A DNA stretch of 46,722 bases from Anaerolineales bacterium (lineage in GTDB: Bacteria; Chloroflexota; Anaerolineae; Anaerolineales; Villigracilaceae): NCBI GenBank assembly GCA_016927315.1, contig JAFGMV010000081.1, forward strand, positions 1-46,722. The letters run 5' to 3'. Below are positions 1 to 8,538 of the stretch, in pieces. The notes under the pieces are model-generated. The model was not told the origin of the DNA and did not search any database. It was given only the letters and a program-made list of their open reading frames with translations. Numbering within the stretch: position 1 is the first letter of the stretch; every line of letters starts with the position of its first letter. The translations under genes and the position numbers were made by a program.

Positions 1-604
1 CCCGGCCGAATAAAAACCACACGGTACCTTTTGTCAAAAAGATGCGCATCTTTTGATCAATAGATGCGCATTTATTGGGTATCCGCTTGAGAGCGGATTG
101 AAAGGAGTCCGTATTTGTTGTGGAAAAGATCCAATTTATTGGAAAGCATATCCTATTTTCGGGCGTTTGAACGCCTGGTCGTTACGAACCCGGGTCTGGA
201 AACGGGACGAAAGTTACCTGGACTGCTTTTGCCGGTATCGGGCTCGTTTTTCTGCTTTGCTCTCCATTTCAGTTGTCTCCCTGGTGATGTACGAACGCGT
301 CATTTTCTCACACATCTTGCCCCTAAACGGACAGGCGCCCTTCTTTTCCACGGTGATTATTATCCCGGACTGATCTGGATCCAGGGTCTTTTTTCCCCAT
401 TGATTCTGATTGGTCTCAATTCTCACATCCGACAAGTAGATAATAAATTATTATCCCGATGTTAATATTTGATAAAAATCATATCTCTGAATCGCTAATT
501 CCTATTGGCAGATATACGAATCCACTGTGCCCGGTTTGACTTGACTGGGTAGTCGTTCCTGTCTTTTGAATTCCACCCGTTATTGTATATTTTGCCAGTA
601 TTTT
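1..604. other. Gene-poor left edge with operator-like palindrome
   Basis: I see no convincing gene here; the overlapping short frames on both strands have no recognisable product and no good ribosome binding site. The clear feature is an 18-bp perfect palindrome, AAAAGATGCGCATCTTTT, at 37-54, followed by a second copy of its core, AGATGCGCAT, at 62-71, two helical turns after the first core at 40-49. This looks like a repressor or activator operator. An AT-rich near-palindrome lies at 439-455. The downstream end abuts the 3' end of the minus-strand gene ending at 605. Confidence 0.4.
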
Positions 605-1351
605 CTAGCGCAAATACCGGCCGCCGTTTATGTCCAATGTGGAACCAGTCATGAAACCAGTCAGTGGGCTGGCGATGAACGTTACACAGCGGGCAATCTC
701 TTCAGGGGTTGCGAAACGCTGGACCAGGAGCTTTTTCTTTGCATAACCATCTTCTATGGTATTGATAGTCCGCTGCCCCATGGGTGTTAGGGTGATTCCG
801 GGAGCAACACAGTTAACCCGCACCTGTGGAGCTAACGCGCGGGCTGCACTTTTGGTCAGGTTCACCAAGCCGGCTTTAGCGGCTGCGTAATGAGCATGAT
901 GTGGAACACCTGTATGGGCGGCCACACTGGCGACCAATACGACTGATGCCTGCTCGTTGAACAATTCCCTGGCTGCCTGTAGTACGTAAAACGGCCCATT
1001 CAGGTTGACGTTGACAATCTGCTCCCATTCTATCGGGGAAACTTCCATAAATGGAGTATCGATGGTCTGACCGGAGCAAGAGATCAAGATGTCGAGACCC
1101 GGTATCTCGGGTTTAATTGCCTGGATTGCGTCTGCCACCTCCCTTGCATTGCAGATGTCCATCTGGTGCAGCCAGACCTTGCCGCCAAGTGCTTCGATTT
1201 CCTTTGTGACTTGTGTAGCACCGGTACGATTTTTTCCATAAGAAACGATCACATTGGCGCCTTCCTCAGCCAGGACGCGTGCAGTTGCTGCACCGATGCC
1301 GCTGGAGGCCCCGGTAACCAGGGCGGTTTTACCTGTGATGTTGAGATTCAT
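605..1351 (-). CDS. SDR-family 3-oxoacyl-[ACP] reductase-like protein (FabG-like)
   Basis: A 248-residue short-chain dehydrogenase/reductase, probably a cytosolic NADP(H)-dependent ketoreductase. The cofactor motif TGASSGIG is at residues 13-20, the catalytic Ser at about 142 (VASVAA), and the catalytic pair is Y155/K159 in YAAAK, the Y-x3-K spacing of FabG-type 3-oxoacyl reductases. The C-terminal MTGSTLDINGG is the usual SDR substrate-loop ending. It starts 15 bp after the stop of the upstream FabL-type gene on the same strand, so the two are probably co-transcribed. A role in fatty acid or polyketide reduction is inferred; the exact substrate cannot be read from the sequence. Confidence 0.85.
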   Translation of the reverse strand: MNLNITGKTALVTGASSGIGAATARVLAEEGANVIVSYGKNRTGATQVTKEIEALGGKVWLHQMDICNAREVADAIQAIKPEIPGLDILISCSGQTIDTPFMEVSPIEWEQIVNVNLNGPFYVLQAARELFNEQASVVLVASVAAHTGVPHHAHYAAAKAGLVNLTKSAARALAPQVRVNCVAPGITLTPMGQRTINTIEDGYAKKKLLVQRFATPEEIARCVTFIASPLTGFMTGSTLDINGGRYLR

Positions 1352-1366
1352 AGTTTATTCCTGGAA

Positions 1367-2173
1367 TTAATCTGTTGAAGAGTTTTTGATTTGCCCGCGA
1401 CCTGGCAGGGTATATCCCCCATCCTGTACGATGACCTGGCCGCGGATCATACAGGCGCCCGGAGAGCATAAGAAAGCTACCAGTTCTGCCACATCTTGGG
1501 GCGAAACCAGGCGTCCAGCGGGTGTATTTGCGGTAATCTGCTCGATGATGCCGGTCCGGTTGGTAGTCTCGAAGTGTTTCAAAGCTTCGGTTTCTACCAC
1601 ACCTGGGCTGACAGCGTTGGCAATGATATTTTTTTCGGATAATTCCACAGCCAGGTAACGAGTGATGGATTCCAGGGCCGCCTTGCTGGCACCCACAACT
1701 ACATACTCAGGCAGCACGTAATGAGCACCGGGACTGGAGATACTGACGATATGCCCACCCCCACGTTTTTCCATCAGCCGCACCGCCTGCTGGGCGGCAA
1801 ATAACAGTGAACGGGCGTTAATATTCATGGTCCAGTCCCAGCCTTTGGGTTTTTGTTCCATGACCGGACGGTTGAAGCCGGAGGCCGCATTGTGTACCAG
1901 AATATCCAATCCACCAAAGGAAGCTTCTGTTTCTTCAAACAATCGTTTAAGTTGATCCAGATCCCCAATGTCTGCTTTGACCAGCAGAGTACGTTGACCA
2001 AGGGCTTCAATGTCAGCACGGGTTTTTTCTGCGGCCCCCCGGTTTCGGAAAAAGTTGACTACCATATCGGCGCCTTGACTGGCGAAATGCAGGGCGATGG
2101 TTCGCCCGATGCCGCGGCCTGAGCCGGTAACCAGTACAACTTTCCCTGAGAATGGGAGCTTACTCATGCTCAT
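1367..2173 (-). CDS. fabL: Enoyl-[acyl-carrier-protein] reductase, FabL-type
   Basis: An SDR protein whose motifs match the NADPH-dependent FabL enoyl reductase rather than FabG: NAASGxxRPVME, WDWTMNINA, GGGHIVSISS, KHF, NTPAGR and the C-terminal MIRGQ. The catalytic pair is Y157/K164 with Y-x6-K spacing (EYVVVGASK), the diagnostic enoyl-reductase spacing; the cofactor motif TGSGRGIG is at 16-23. It would catalyse the last reduction of each fatty-acid elongation cycle. The open frame extends to 2221, but homology begins at MSMSK or MSK (2173 or 2167), overlapping the end of the DUF309 gene. The downstream partner is a FabG-like ketoreductase, so the pair could supply two reductive steps of fatty acid synthesis. 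Confidence 0.82.
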   Translation of the reverse strand: MSMSKLPFSGKVVLVTGSGRGIGRTIALHFASQGADMVVNFFRNRGAAEKTRADIEALGQRTLLVKADIGDLDQLKRLFEETEASFGGLDILVHNAASGFNRPVMEQKPKGWDWTMNINARSLLFAAQQAVRLMEKRGGGHIVSISSPGAHYVLPEYVVVGASKAALESITRYLAVELSEKNIIANAVSPGVVETEALKHFETTNRTGIIEQITANTPAGRLVSPQDVAELVAFLCSPGACMIRGQVIVQDGGYTLPGRGQIKNSSTD

Positions 2174-2576
2174 GTTTTTCCATTTTGTTCCAGGTGATCG
2201 GTTTGAAGTTGTCCGCATCAATTGAGCTGATAGGTTCTTGGCCTAAGCGTTGTACCTGGGCAATGGTGGACTCCAGGTCTCTCCGTAGCTGACCAATATG
2301 AATTCCGCGGCAAACTTCAGGCCAGTCCCGCAGCCATTTTTGGCTGCGGGCGTACATTTTGACCGCACCTTCGTAGTTCAGGCGGGTAATATGGAAGTAG
2401 ACTACAGCAGTTTGCAGGATCCCCTTGTACAGGTCTCGAATGGGGCCTCCTTCGACTTTCCAGGCGTCTTCCAGAGCCTCGTGGGATTCGTAATACATGC
2501 CTTTATTGAAATACAGGATGCCTTGCATTGCCTTGGGGTGAATTGGTCCCCGACAGGGATCATTCTTGTCTTTCAT
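2160..2576 (-). CDS. DUF309 domain-containing protein
   Basis: A soluble protein of about 138 residues with the DUF309 pattern: an N-terminal HPKAMQGILYFNKGMYYESHEALEDAW helix pair (described here by its key H, N, E and H-E residues), then a GILQTAVVYFH segment. The family is helical and of unknown biochemical function. The frame stays open to 2669, but those residues overlap the divergent plus-strand gene and do not look like the family; the start at 2576 (MKDKND) gives the normal length. No strong Shine-Dalgarno precedes it; a TATACT hexamer lies 8 bases upstream, so a near-leaderless transcript is possible. Its 3' end overlaps the start of the fabL-type gene, implying an operon. Confidence 0.75.
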   Translation of the reverse strand: MKDKNDPCRGPIHPKAMQGILYFNKGMYYESHEALEDAWKVEGGPIRDLYKGILQTAVVYFHITRLNYEGAVKMYARSQKWLRDWPEVCRGIHIGQLRRDLESTIAQVQRLGQEPISSIDADNFKPITWNKMEKHEHE

Positions 2577-2616
2577 GCTGGGGAGTATATCATGTGGGAG
2601 TGGTAGAATCTGGAAT
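2577..2616. promoter_or_regulatory. Compact divergent promoter region
   Basis: Only 40 bp separate the divergent starts of the DUF309 gene (minus) and the DUF4129 gene (plus). On the minus strand TATACT lies 8 bases before the ATG; on the plus strand TAGAAT lies 9 bases before the ATG. Both resemble -10 boxes placed for very short or absent 5' leaders. The -35 boxes are weak, so this is a tentative call. Confidence 0.3.
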
Positions 2617-3528
2617 ATGACTCCAGAGATTTCTCCACAAAAGCCGAAGATATTCTTGCAGCGGATCAAGCTAAGCCGGCCGGGTATTCTGGTATTGGCC
2701 CTGGTTTCTATTGCCGTCCTGTTAATTCTCGCATCCGGATTAGGGGAAATGAAATTGGAACCCGGTCGATTGTATGTCGTACCGGGAGAACAACTTGAGA
2801 CAGAGATCGATGAAACCTACCCGGTGCTTACAACGATCACTTTGATAGACGTGTTGATTCTGGTTGTTGGTTTGAGTGTCCTGTTTGTCATAATACTGAT
2901 GATGCTCTCTCCGGAAGCGCGCAAACGCCTGATCCGCCTGCTGTTTCAATTGATACTCTTATCGATTGCGGTCTTTTGGGCCATGTCGCGTTTCAGAACA
3001 GACCAGGAACCGTTTTTCGTCAATGCCCAGGCTTCCCTGGAGAAACTGAACACAGCCGGAGAAGCTGCTGAGACGGTTTCTTATATTCCTCCGGTCATCC
3101 CTCCCTGGCTGCCGTTTGTGACTGGCCTGTTGGTCATCCTGGCTGGTGCTGCAGGGGGGTGGCGGCTCTGGCGCCGATTGAATCAAAGATCAATCTCTCC
3201 GGTGCTGGTGGATCTGGCGGATTTCACCCGCTCGGCGATCGAGAAGATTTCTGCCGGGGAAGATGTGAACGATGCGGTCATTCGCTGCTATTTGCAAATG
3301 AGCGCAGCAGTCGACAGGAAGCGAGGCCTGCAGCGAAAACTAACCATGACACCGGCTGAATTCTCCAAACGCCTGGAGCAGGCGGGGCTGCCGGTCGAGC
3401 CGGTCCGGCAGCTTACCCGCCTCTTTGAGAAAGCACGTTATGGCCAAAGTGGTTCAGACCAGACTGAAGCCAACCAGGCCTTAAGCTGCCTGCAGGCCGT
3501 TTTGCGGTATATTGGAGAGGCGTCATGA
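2617..3528 (+). CDS. DUF4129 membrane protein of the MoxR operon
   Basis: About 303 residues. Hydrophobic segments lie near residues 24-42 (PGILVLALVSIAVLLILASG), 73-95 (TLIDVLILVVGLSVLFVIIL), 105-122 and 165-185; a cytosolic C-terminal domain follows with the DUF4129 hallmarks: DAVIRCYLQM, TPAEFSKRL and LTRLFEKARYG. DUF4129 proteins accompany MoxR ATPases and DUF58 proteins, as here, and are thought to belong to envelope-associated assemblies; the molecular role is unknown. I chose the ATG at 2617 (MTPEIS) over an upstream in-frame start that would run into the divergent gene. The stop overlaps the next gene by 4 bp (ATGA). Confidence 0.75.
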   Translation: MTPEISPQKPKIFLQRIKLSRPGILVLALVSIAVLLILASGLGEMKLEPGRLYVVPGEQLETEIDETYPVLTTITLIDVLILVVGLSVLFVIILMMLSPEARKRLIRLLFQLILLSIAVFWAMSRFRTDQEPFFVNAQASLEKLNTAGEAAETVSYIPPVIPPWLPFVTGLLVILAGAAGGWRLWRRLNQRSISPVLVDLADFTRSAIEKISAGEDVNDAVIRCYLQMSAAVDRKRGLQRKLTMTPAEFSKRLEQAGLPVEPVRQLTRLFEKARYGQSGSDQTEANQALSCLQAVLRYIGEAS

Positions 3529-4121
3529 ACCGCCGCAGATGGATTCTGACGGGGATCTTTATACTTGCGGCTGCCCTGCTGGCATTTCTTTTACAAGACC
3601 TGATCGAGTCGTTTTTGCTTAAGCCGCTTTCTTATGTATGGTTTGCGCTCACGATTTTGTATCGCTTGATCGCTCAGTTGGTCTTATGGGGGATAACACT
3701 CCTGGTAGTGGCCTGGCTGGCTTTCAGCAGCCTGTATGGCCGTTTTCGCTGGAAGCGTTCTCCTGCTTCGGGGCATAATTTTCGGCGGGGGCAGGTGCAA
3801 GCCATGGTTGAGAACCTGGGAAAGCTAAAACAGGGTAGATACTATCAATGGATGGTTGCCAACCGGTTGGGAAACCTGGCGCGCTCGCTGCTGCGGCTGC
3901 GAGAGGGGCAGGATGCCTTCCCGGCGGGTAGTCAGTTATCCGGGCGTGGCTGGGCGCCGCCTGCATCGGTTGTGAATTACCTCGATGCCGGCCTGAATAA
4001 CTCATTTGCCGATTTTTCAGAGAGGCGCTGTTTTTTTTCGCCTCAAGTCAAAACCCCGCTGGATGCAGATGTTTGGCAGGTAGTTGACTACCTGGAAAAA
4101 CAAATTGGAGATAAACAATGA
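3525..4121 (+). CDS. Membrane protein of unknown function in the MoxR operon
   Basis: 198 residues with two or three N-terminal transmembrane helices (near residues 5-25 and 33-67) and a soluble C-terminal half rich in Arg and Leu (YYQWMVANRLGNLARSLLRLREGQ). I do not recognise the family. It overlaps the preceding DUF4129 gene by 4 bp and the following moxR gene by 4 bp, so it is translationally coupled to both. Its position is where many Chloroflexi MoxR operons carry a variable small membrane component; a role in the same complex is inferred from this alone. Confidence 0.65.
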   Translation: MNRRRWILTGIFILAAALLAFLLQDLIESFLLKPLSYVWFALTILYRLIAQLVLWGITLLVVAWLAFSSLYGRFRWKRSPASGHNFRRGQVQAMVENLGKLKQGRYYQWMVANRLGNLARSLLRLREGQDAFPAGSQLSGRGWAPPASVVNYLDAGLNNSFADFSERRCFFSPQVKTPLDADVWQVVDYLEKQIGDKQ

Positions 4122-5074
4122 TCTCAAACGTACGCGAAGTATCGAACCTGGGAAAACAGGTGATTTCTGAAGTCGAGCGGGCAGTGGTGGGAAAACGCGA
4201 GTTGTTGGAGATGATCATGGCCTCGGTTCTGGCCGGTGGACATGTACTGTTGGAAGATTTTCCCGGTCTTGGAAAGACCCTGATTGCACGCAGCTTTGCC
4301 AGAGTATTAGGCCTGGAGTTCAAACGCCTGCAGTTCACTCCTGATTTACTGCCCGGTGATATTACCGGCGGCTATGTGTTCAATCGACAGGAAAACCTTT
4401 TTGAACTTCGCCAGGGGCCGGTCTTTGCCAATATCATCCTGGCAGATGAGATCAACCGGGCTTCACCCAAGACACAATCAGCCCTGCTGGAAGCCATGCA
4501 AGAAGGTCAGGTCACCCTGGAAGGCGAGAGCCTGCCTTTGCCTGAACCTTTCCTGGTGCTGGCAACCCAGAACCCGATCGAGTACGAAGGTACTTTCCCA
4601 CTGCCGGAAGCCCAGTTAGACCGTTTCATGCTGAAACTGGCTGTCGGTTATCCCAATCTGGGTGAGGAGCAGGAGATCTTACACCGCCGCAGCAAGCGCC
4701 GACAGGATGAGGTCCTTCTGGAGCAGGTTACCCACGCAGAACATGTGCTGGGGATGCGCCGTGTGGTTGAAGAGGTGCATGTCGACCCAGACCTGGAAGC
4801 CTATATTGCTGCCCTGGTACATGCGAGTCGCCAGGATCGTCGGGTATCGGTTGGCGCCAGTCCGCGCGGTTCACTGGCTTTTCTGAAAATCGCCCGTGCC
4901 AGGGCAGCCCTGGATGGGCGTGAATATATACTCCCGGATGATGTCAAGCACTTTGGGATACCGGTTCTCAGTCACCGCCTGATTTTGCAGCCTGAATTCT
5001 GGATGTCTCGCCGGGTGCATGATGACATTATTAGTGATGTCTTCAATAAAGTGCCGGTTCCGGTCGTGAAGTGA
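4118..5074 (+). CDS. moxR: MoxR-family AAA+ ATPase
   Basis: 318 residues, a normal MoxR length. Walker A is GLGKT at about 50-54, Walker B is ILADE at 107-111, and sensor 1 is the Asn of ATQNP at 152. The N-terminal VVGKRELLEMIMASVLAGGHVLLEDFPG stretch (key residues V-G, G-G-H and E-D-P-G) is the MoxR signature. MoxR ATPases act as chaperone-like remodelers that mature partner proteins carrying VWA-like domains; the downstream DUF58 protein is the usual partner. Coupled to the preceding gene by a 4-bp overlap. Confidence 0.92.
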   Translation: MISNVREVSNLGKQVISEVERAVVGKRELLEMIMASVLAGGHVLLEDFPGLGKTLIARSFARVLGLEFKRLQFTPDLLPGDITGGYVFNRQENLFELRQGPVFANIILADEINRASPKTQSALLEAMQEGQVTLEGESLPLPEPFLVLATQNPIEYEGTFPLPEAQLDRFMLKLAVGYPNLGEEQEILHRRSKRRQDEVLLEQVTHAEHVLGMRRVVEEVHVDPDLEAYIAALVHASRQDRRVSVGASPRGSLAFLKIARARAALDGREYILPDDVKHFGIPVLSHRLILQPEFWMSRRVHDDIISDVFNKVPVPVVK

Positions 5075-5132
5075 GTCTGGTTTTTGAACGCCCGAAAGTA
5101 GCTTCCGTTGGCTGCACAAAGGTGCTGATCTC

Positions 5133-6413
5133 ATGAACCTGCGAACCATTTTTCTCAGCAGCCTGTTCTATGGCTTGCTGCTGGCCGGACTGATCACAAC
5201 GCGTGGGGAACTGGTAGCGCTGGCATTGCCGCTGGCGCTTTACTTGTTTTCAAGTATGTGGGATGCTCCCGGTGAAATCGGGCTTGAATTTCAACGCAGT
5301 GTGAGTGCAGAGAGAGTATCACCCGGCGCCCCGGTTTCAATAACCCTGACGGTTAGCAATGTGGGCCCTGCCTTGGGGGAAGTTCTGATCGAAGATAAGA
5401 TTCCCGAGGGGCTCACGGTCGAAGAAGGGCATACCTGTCACCTGCTGGCCCTGAAGCCTGGTGAGGTGGTTTCCTGGACAATTTTGGTCAGTGGGCCGCG
5501 CGGGTGTTATGCTTTCAACCAGGTACAGGTTGAAGTAAGTGAGCCCATGGGACTGGTACAGCATGAACAGAGTTTTGCTACCCCCGGTCAGTTGTTTATC
5601 CTGCCACCGGTCCTGCGTCTTCAGCAGGTTGCCATCCGCCCGCGGCGGACGCGGGTCTACTCCGGGAATATCCCGGCTCGCACCGGTGGGCCGGGCATTG
5701 AATTCTTTGGGGTGCGTGAATACCAGAACAGTGACTCTCCGCGCTGGATCAATTGGCGGGCCAGCGCCCGGCATTCCCAAACGATCTTTTCGAACGAATT
5801 TGAGCAGGAGCGAGTAGCCGATATCGGCATCATCCTGGACGGCCGTATGCGCACCAATGCCCTGGATGCCGGACATTCGCTGTTTGAACATTCTGTCCTG
5901 GCAGCGGCTGCACTGGCAGATGCCTTTCTGAACCAGGGCAACCGGGTGGGGCTGCTGCTCTATGGCCAGTATTTACGCTGGACCCTGCCGGGGTACGGTA
6001 AGATTCAGCGGGAACGCATCCTGCAGGCGCTCTCACACGCCCAACCGGGTGAAAACCAGGTCTTCGCAGACCTTGGTTCTATCCCAACACGTTTATTCCC
6101 ACCACACTCTCAAGTAGTGCTGGTCAGTCCGCTGATCGAAGACGACCTGGAGATGCTGCTGCAGTTTCGGGCCAATGGTTACCAGGTGATGCTGGTCAGT
6201 CCTGATCCGGTGACCTATGAGCTTTCATCCCTGCCAGATACTGAGCAGGTACGTCAGGCAGCTCGCATTGTACGGATGGAACGCCAGGTCCTGCTGCAAA
6301 AGGTCCAGCGGGCCGGTGTGCAGGTGCTGGATTGGAATGTGTCAGTGCCTTTTGACAAACTTGTGCGCACGTCCCTTGGTCGTCCACCGGGTTGGGCCCG
6401 GGCAGGGATATAA
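5133..6413 (+). CDS. DUF58 domain-containing protein (MoxR partner)
   Basis: 426 residues. Two N-terminal hydrophobic helices (residues about 5-40) are followed by an immunoglobulin-like/CARDB-like segment (VSAERVSPGAPVSITLTVSN onward), then the DUF58 core near residues 190-237: FGVREYQNSDSPRWINW, the ASAR motif and the FEQE motif. A VWA-like fold follows (DIGIILDGRMRTN, then LLYG). DUF58 proteins are the standard partners of MoxR ATPases. The start is the ATG at 5133 with AAAGGTG upstream. It lies 58 bp after moxR and its stop overlaps a candidate small ORF (TAATG). Confidence 0.85.
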   Translation: MNLRTIFLSSLFYGLLLAGLITTRGELVALALPLALYLFSSMWDAPGEIGLEFQRSVSAERVSPGAPVSITLTVSNVGPALGEVLIEDKIPEGLTVEEGHTCHLLALKPGEVVSWTILVSGPRGCYAFNQVQVEVSEPMGLVQHEQSFATPGQLFILPPVLRLQQVAIRPRRTRVYSGNIPARTGGPGIEFFGVREYQNSDSPRWINWRASARHSQTIFSNEFEQERVADIGIILDGRMRTNALDAGHSLFEHSVLAAAALADAFLNQGNRVGLLLYGQYLRWTLPGYGKIQRERILQALSHAQPGENQVFADLGSIPTRLFPPHSQVVLVSPLIEDDLEMLLQFRANGYQVMLVSPDPVTYELSSLPDTEQVRQAARIVRMERQVLLQKVQRAGVQVLDWNVSVPFDKLVRTSLGRPPGWARAGI

Positions 6414-6565
6414 TGATGAAAGAGCCATTGGGAATGAACACACTGAGCAAGGCAAAGGCAGGTCCAGGGGTGGGGTATCGCTTTGTGTGTCAGATGACCT
6501 GGTCCCCATGTCGCTGCGGCTTGCGGAGCTTTGTTCAAAAAAATCGATCTGTCTGGGATTTTTGA
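6413..6565 (+). CDS. Possible 50-codon coupled ORF
   Basis: A short frame whose ATG overlaps the DUF58 stop codon (TAATG) and whose TGA ends one base before the ATG of the next membrane protein. The packing is what a translationally coupled operon member would show. The predicted peptide (begins MMKEPLGMNTLSKAKAG, ends KNRSVWDF) has two Cys in a SPCRCG segment but no family I recognise, and it could be chance. Low confidence. Confidence 0.22.
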   Translation: MMKEPLGMNTLSKAKAGPGVGYRFVCQMTWSPCRCGLRSFVQKNRSVWDF

Positions 6566-6566
6566 T

Positions 6567-7073
6567 ATGACATTAACTGCTTTGATCATCAGCCTGACCT
6601 TGGGGATGGGCTCCCTGGCTTGGGGGTACTATACATCTGGTTTCCACCGGCTTGCCCTGGTTCTTGCTCTGCTTGTTGTCTTTTGGGGGGGCAGTTTGTG
6701 GCGTCGCTGGTACTGGTTTTCATCCCTGGGCCTGCTGGCTGCCGTGGGGGCTGCTGCCTATGGGATGTGGATCGATCTGTCGGCCGGATTGAATTGGATG
6801 ATCGCAGGAGTGGCGGGGGTCCTGATCGCCTGGGACCTGACCGATTTTCTGCGCCGCCTGTACCTGGGCGCCCGTGATGACCACAGCCGCAGCCTGGAAC
6901 GAGGTCATATCGCCCGCGCCGTGATCTTGGGAGTGGCAGGTATGTTGTTAGGCAGTATTCCCCTGGTGATCAACCTGAAGTTCAGTTTTGAGTGGGGCGT
7001 CCTGCTGGTGCTGGTGGCGGCCTTTGGTATCACCCAACTGGTATCCTGGCTGCGCCACGGCGGGCAGTTCTAA
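6567..7073 (+). CDS. Hypothetical polytopic membrane protein
   Basis: About 168 residues, almost entirely hydrophobic, with five or six predicted helices (LTALIISLTLGMGSLAWGYY, RLALVLALLVVFWGG, SSLGLLAAVGAAAYGMW, LNWMIAGVAGVLIAWDLTDF, HIARAVILGVAGMLLGSIPL, WGVLLVLVAAFGITQLVSWL) and a charged loop RRLYLGARDDHSRSLERG. No family recognised. The ATG at 6567 has GGGA about 9 bases upstream; a TTG at 6531 with GGAG only 2 bases away is a poorer start. It follows the DUF58 gene on the same strand and probably ends the MoxR operon. Confidence 0.6.
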   Translation: MTLTALIISLTLGMGSLAWGYYTSGFHRLALVLALLVVFWGGSLWRRWYWFSSLGLLAAVGAAAYGMWIDLSAGLNWMIAGVAGVLIAWDLTDFLRRLYLGARDDHSRSLERGHIARAVILGVAGMLLGSIPLVINLKFSFEWGVLLVLVAAFGITQLVSWLRHGGQF

Positions 7074-7348
7074 AGCATGAATATTTCCGCGGCGCGTCAA
7101 AGCTGCCTCCCGGATACGGCATACCTGCCGATCGTTGGAAAAACCGGAAGGCTTCAAGCGGGTTGTCGGCGTGTCTTCCAGGACCACTCCTGAATATTCG
7201 TCAGGAATGCGGCAAAGTATAGAAGAAATTGGCCCTGTAGACCGATACCATTGATAGTCCCTGAGTAGCCCGTACAATCCGTTCTAAAAAGTGGTATGAT
7301 GGCAGTATTAACTACGTTATGGGGTGGATCGCATGAAAGGAGTTGTAC
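7074..7348. other. Spacer before the STAS-like gene
   Basis: No gene seen in this 275-bp gap. A TATGAT hexamer at 7295-7300 could be a -10 box for the downstream gene, but the -35 region is weak. An AAAGGAG Shine-Dalgarno sits at 7336-7342, 6 bases before the ATG at 7349. Confidence 0.3.
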
Positions 7349-7732
7349 ATGCCATATACAGTCTCCTTTGATGAAAAAGATAATGTCATCGGTGTGCGGG
7401 TGTCCGGTGACGCTACCAGGGAACAGCATTATGCAGCCCTTAATGAGGCGCTGCAGTTGTGTCAGCAGAATAGGTGCGGTAGACTCATCGTAGATCTGCG
7501 CGCCCTGGATACCACCCACTTCTCGATCACAGGATGTTTTACCTTTGGAGAATCACTTTCTGAGAAGCCGGCACTGCTGAAAATCGCGCATGTGATGCCA
7601 ACAGATAAGAAAGCAAGAGAAGATGTCAGGTTCGTGTCTACAGTTGAGGCGAACCGGGGTGTGCTGACCAGTGAGTTTGAGACTGTTGAAGATGCCCGGG
7701 AGTGGCTGCTGAGCGAGACACAAAGTGGGTAA
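7349..7732 (+). CDS. STAS/SpoIIAA-like domain protein
   Basis: 127 residues, soluble. The pattern MPYTVSFDEKDNVIGVRVSG, then REQHYAALNEALQLCQ, then CGRLIVDLRAL resembles the STAS/SEC14-like regulatory fold (beta strand, G of the turn, helix, then the VDLR strand). Such proteins bind small ligands or partner proteins; the role here is not known. The start is the ATG at 7349, with AAAGGAG 6 bases upstream; a TTG two codons earlier is less likely. It seems to be a single gene. A decayed relative lies at 11523. Confidence 0.55.
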   Translation: MPYTVSFDEKDNVIGVRVSGDATREQHYAALNEALQLCQQNRCGRLIVDLRALDTTHFSITGCFTFGESLSEKPALLKIAHVMPTDKKAREDVRFVSTVEANRGVLTSEFETVEDAREWLLSETQSG

Positions 7733-7902
7733 GCCATACAGAGATTTTGATCGTTTGCTATTGTTGAGGAAAATCATATTTTCCCGGTCGGTTCTGTGAT
7801 GGTACAAACCAAAATGACCTGTTTCCGAACCGACCGGATCGCCTGCAGCGAGAGAGGGACATTTCAAGTGTGACCAGTTCAAAAGAAAGGAGTGTTTTGA
7901 AG

Positions 7903-8403
7903 ATGAATAAGACATTCATCAATGCAGTCCTCCTGACGATTGCAGCGGTGGGGCAGATTGTGCTGGCTATCTTGTTTTACAATCCGGCGGGTGATGAACT
8001 GGTGATCAACCTGGATTGGGGAGTGTTTATGCTTTCAGCGATTTTCGGCTGGCTGCCGATCTTTACATTCCGAAAAAAGGGTAAGGTTGAGGGGCGGGGT
8101 TACATTCACACAACTATCCTGGTCGACAGCGGGATCTATGGAATTGTGCGCCATCCCCAGTACCTGGCAGGGATCCTGATCTGTGTGGCCCTGTCGCTGA
8201 TCACACCCCATTGGTTGGTGATCGCATTGGGTGGGATCGCAGCGGTGATTTATTATCTGGATACCTGCGAAGAGGAGAAAGGCAGCCTTGAAAAGTTTGG
8301 AGCGGCGTACGAGCATTACAGGGAAAGGGTACCCCGCATGAATTTTTTGGCCGGGATCGTACGGGCAATTTTGAGATGGAGAAGCTCAACTCGGTCCGGG
8401 TAA
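7903..8403 (+). CDS. Isoprenylcysteine carboxylmethyltransferase/PEMT-like membrane methyltransferase
   Basis: About 166 residues with four or five transmembrane helices. The C-terminal half has the ICMT/PEMT signature: GIVRHPQYLAGIL, a hydrophobic stretch, then EEEKGSLEKFGAAYEHYRERVPR (key E-E, F-G, Y-xx-Y and VPR). These integral-membrane enzymes use S-adenosylmethionine; bacterial members methylate lipids or other small molecules, not prenyl-Cys, and the substrate cannot be read here. AAAGGAG precedes the ATG at 7903 by about 10 bases; an earlier GTG frame start at 7870 is unlikely because it is upstream of that ribosome binding site. Confidence 0.72.
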   Translation: MNKTFINAVLLTIAAVGQIVLAILFYNPAGDELVINLDWGVFMLSAIFGWLPIFTFRKKGKVEGRGYIHTTILVDSGIYGIVRHPQYLAGILICVALSLITPHWLVIALGGIAAVIYYLDTCEEEKGSLEKFGAAYEHYRERVPRMNFLAGIVRAILRWRSSTRSG

Positions 8404-8538
8404 AACCAGAAGACGGGGCCTGGCGCAGGAGGGAAGCGTTTTATTTCAGGTGTAAACGGATCCTCGATCACATAGAATGAGAATCCCCTTGTGGGAATTG
8501 GATTTGAAAAAAGGAAGAACGTCTAACAGGAGCTGCGC

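Noticed and set aside
115-465. Overlapping frames of about 106-116 codons at the left edge
   Set aside because: No family, no ribosome binding site, mutually overlapping; could be a degenerate gene, but this cannot be shown.
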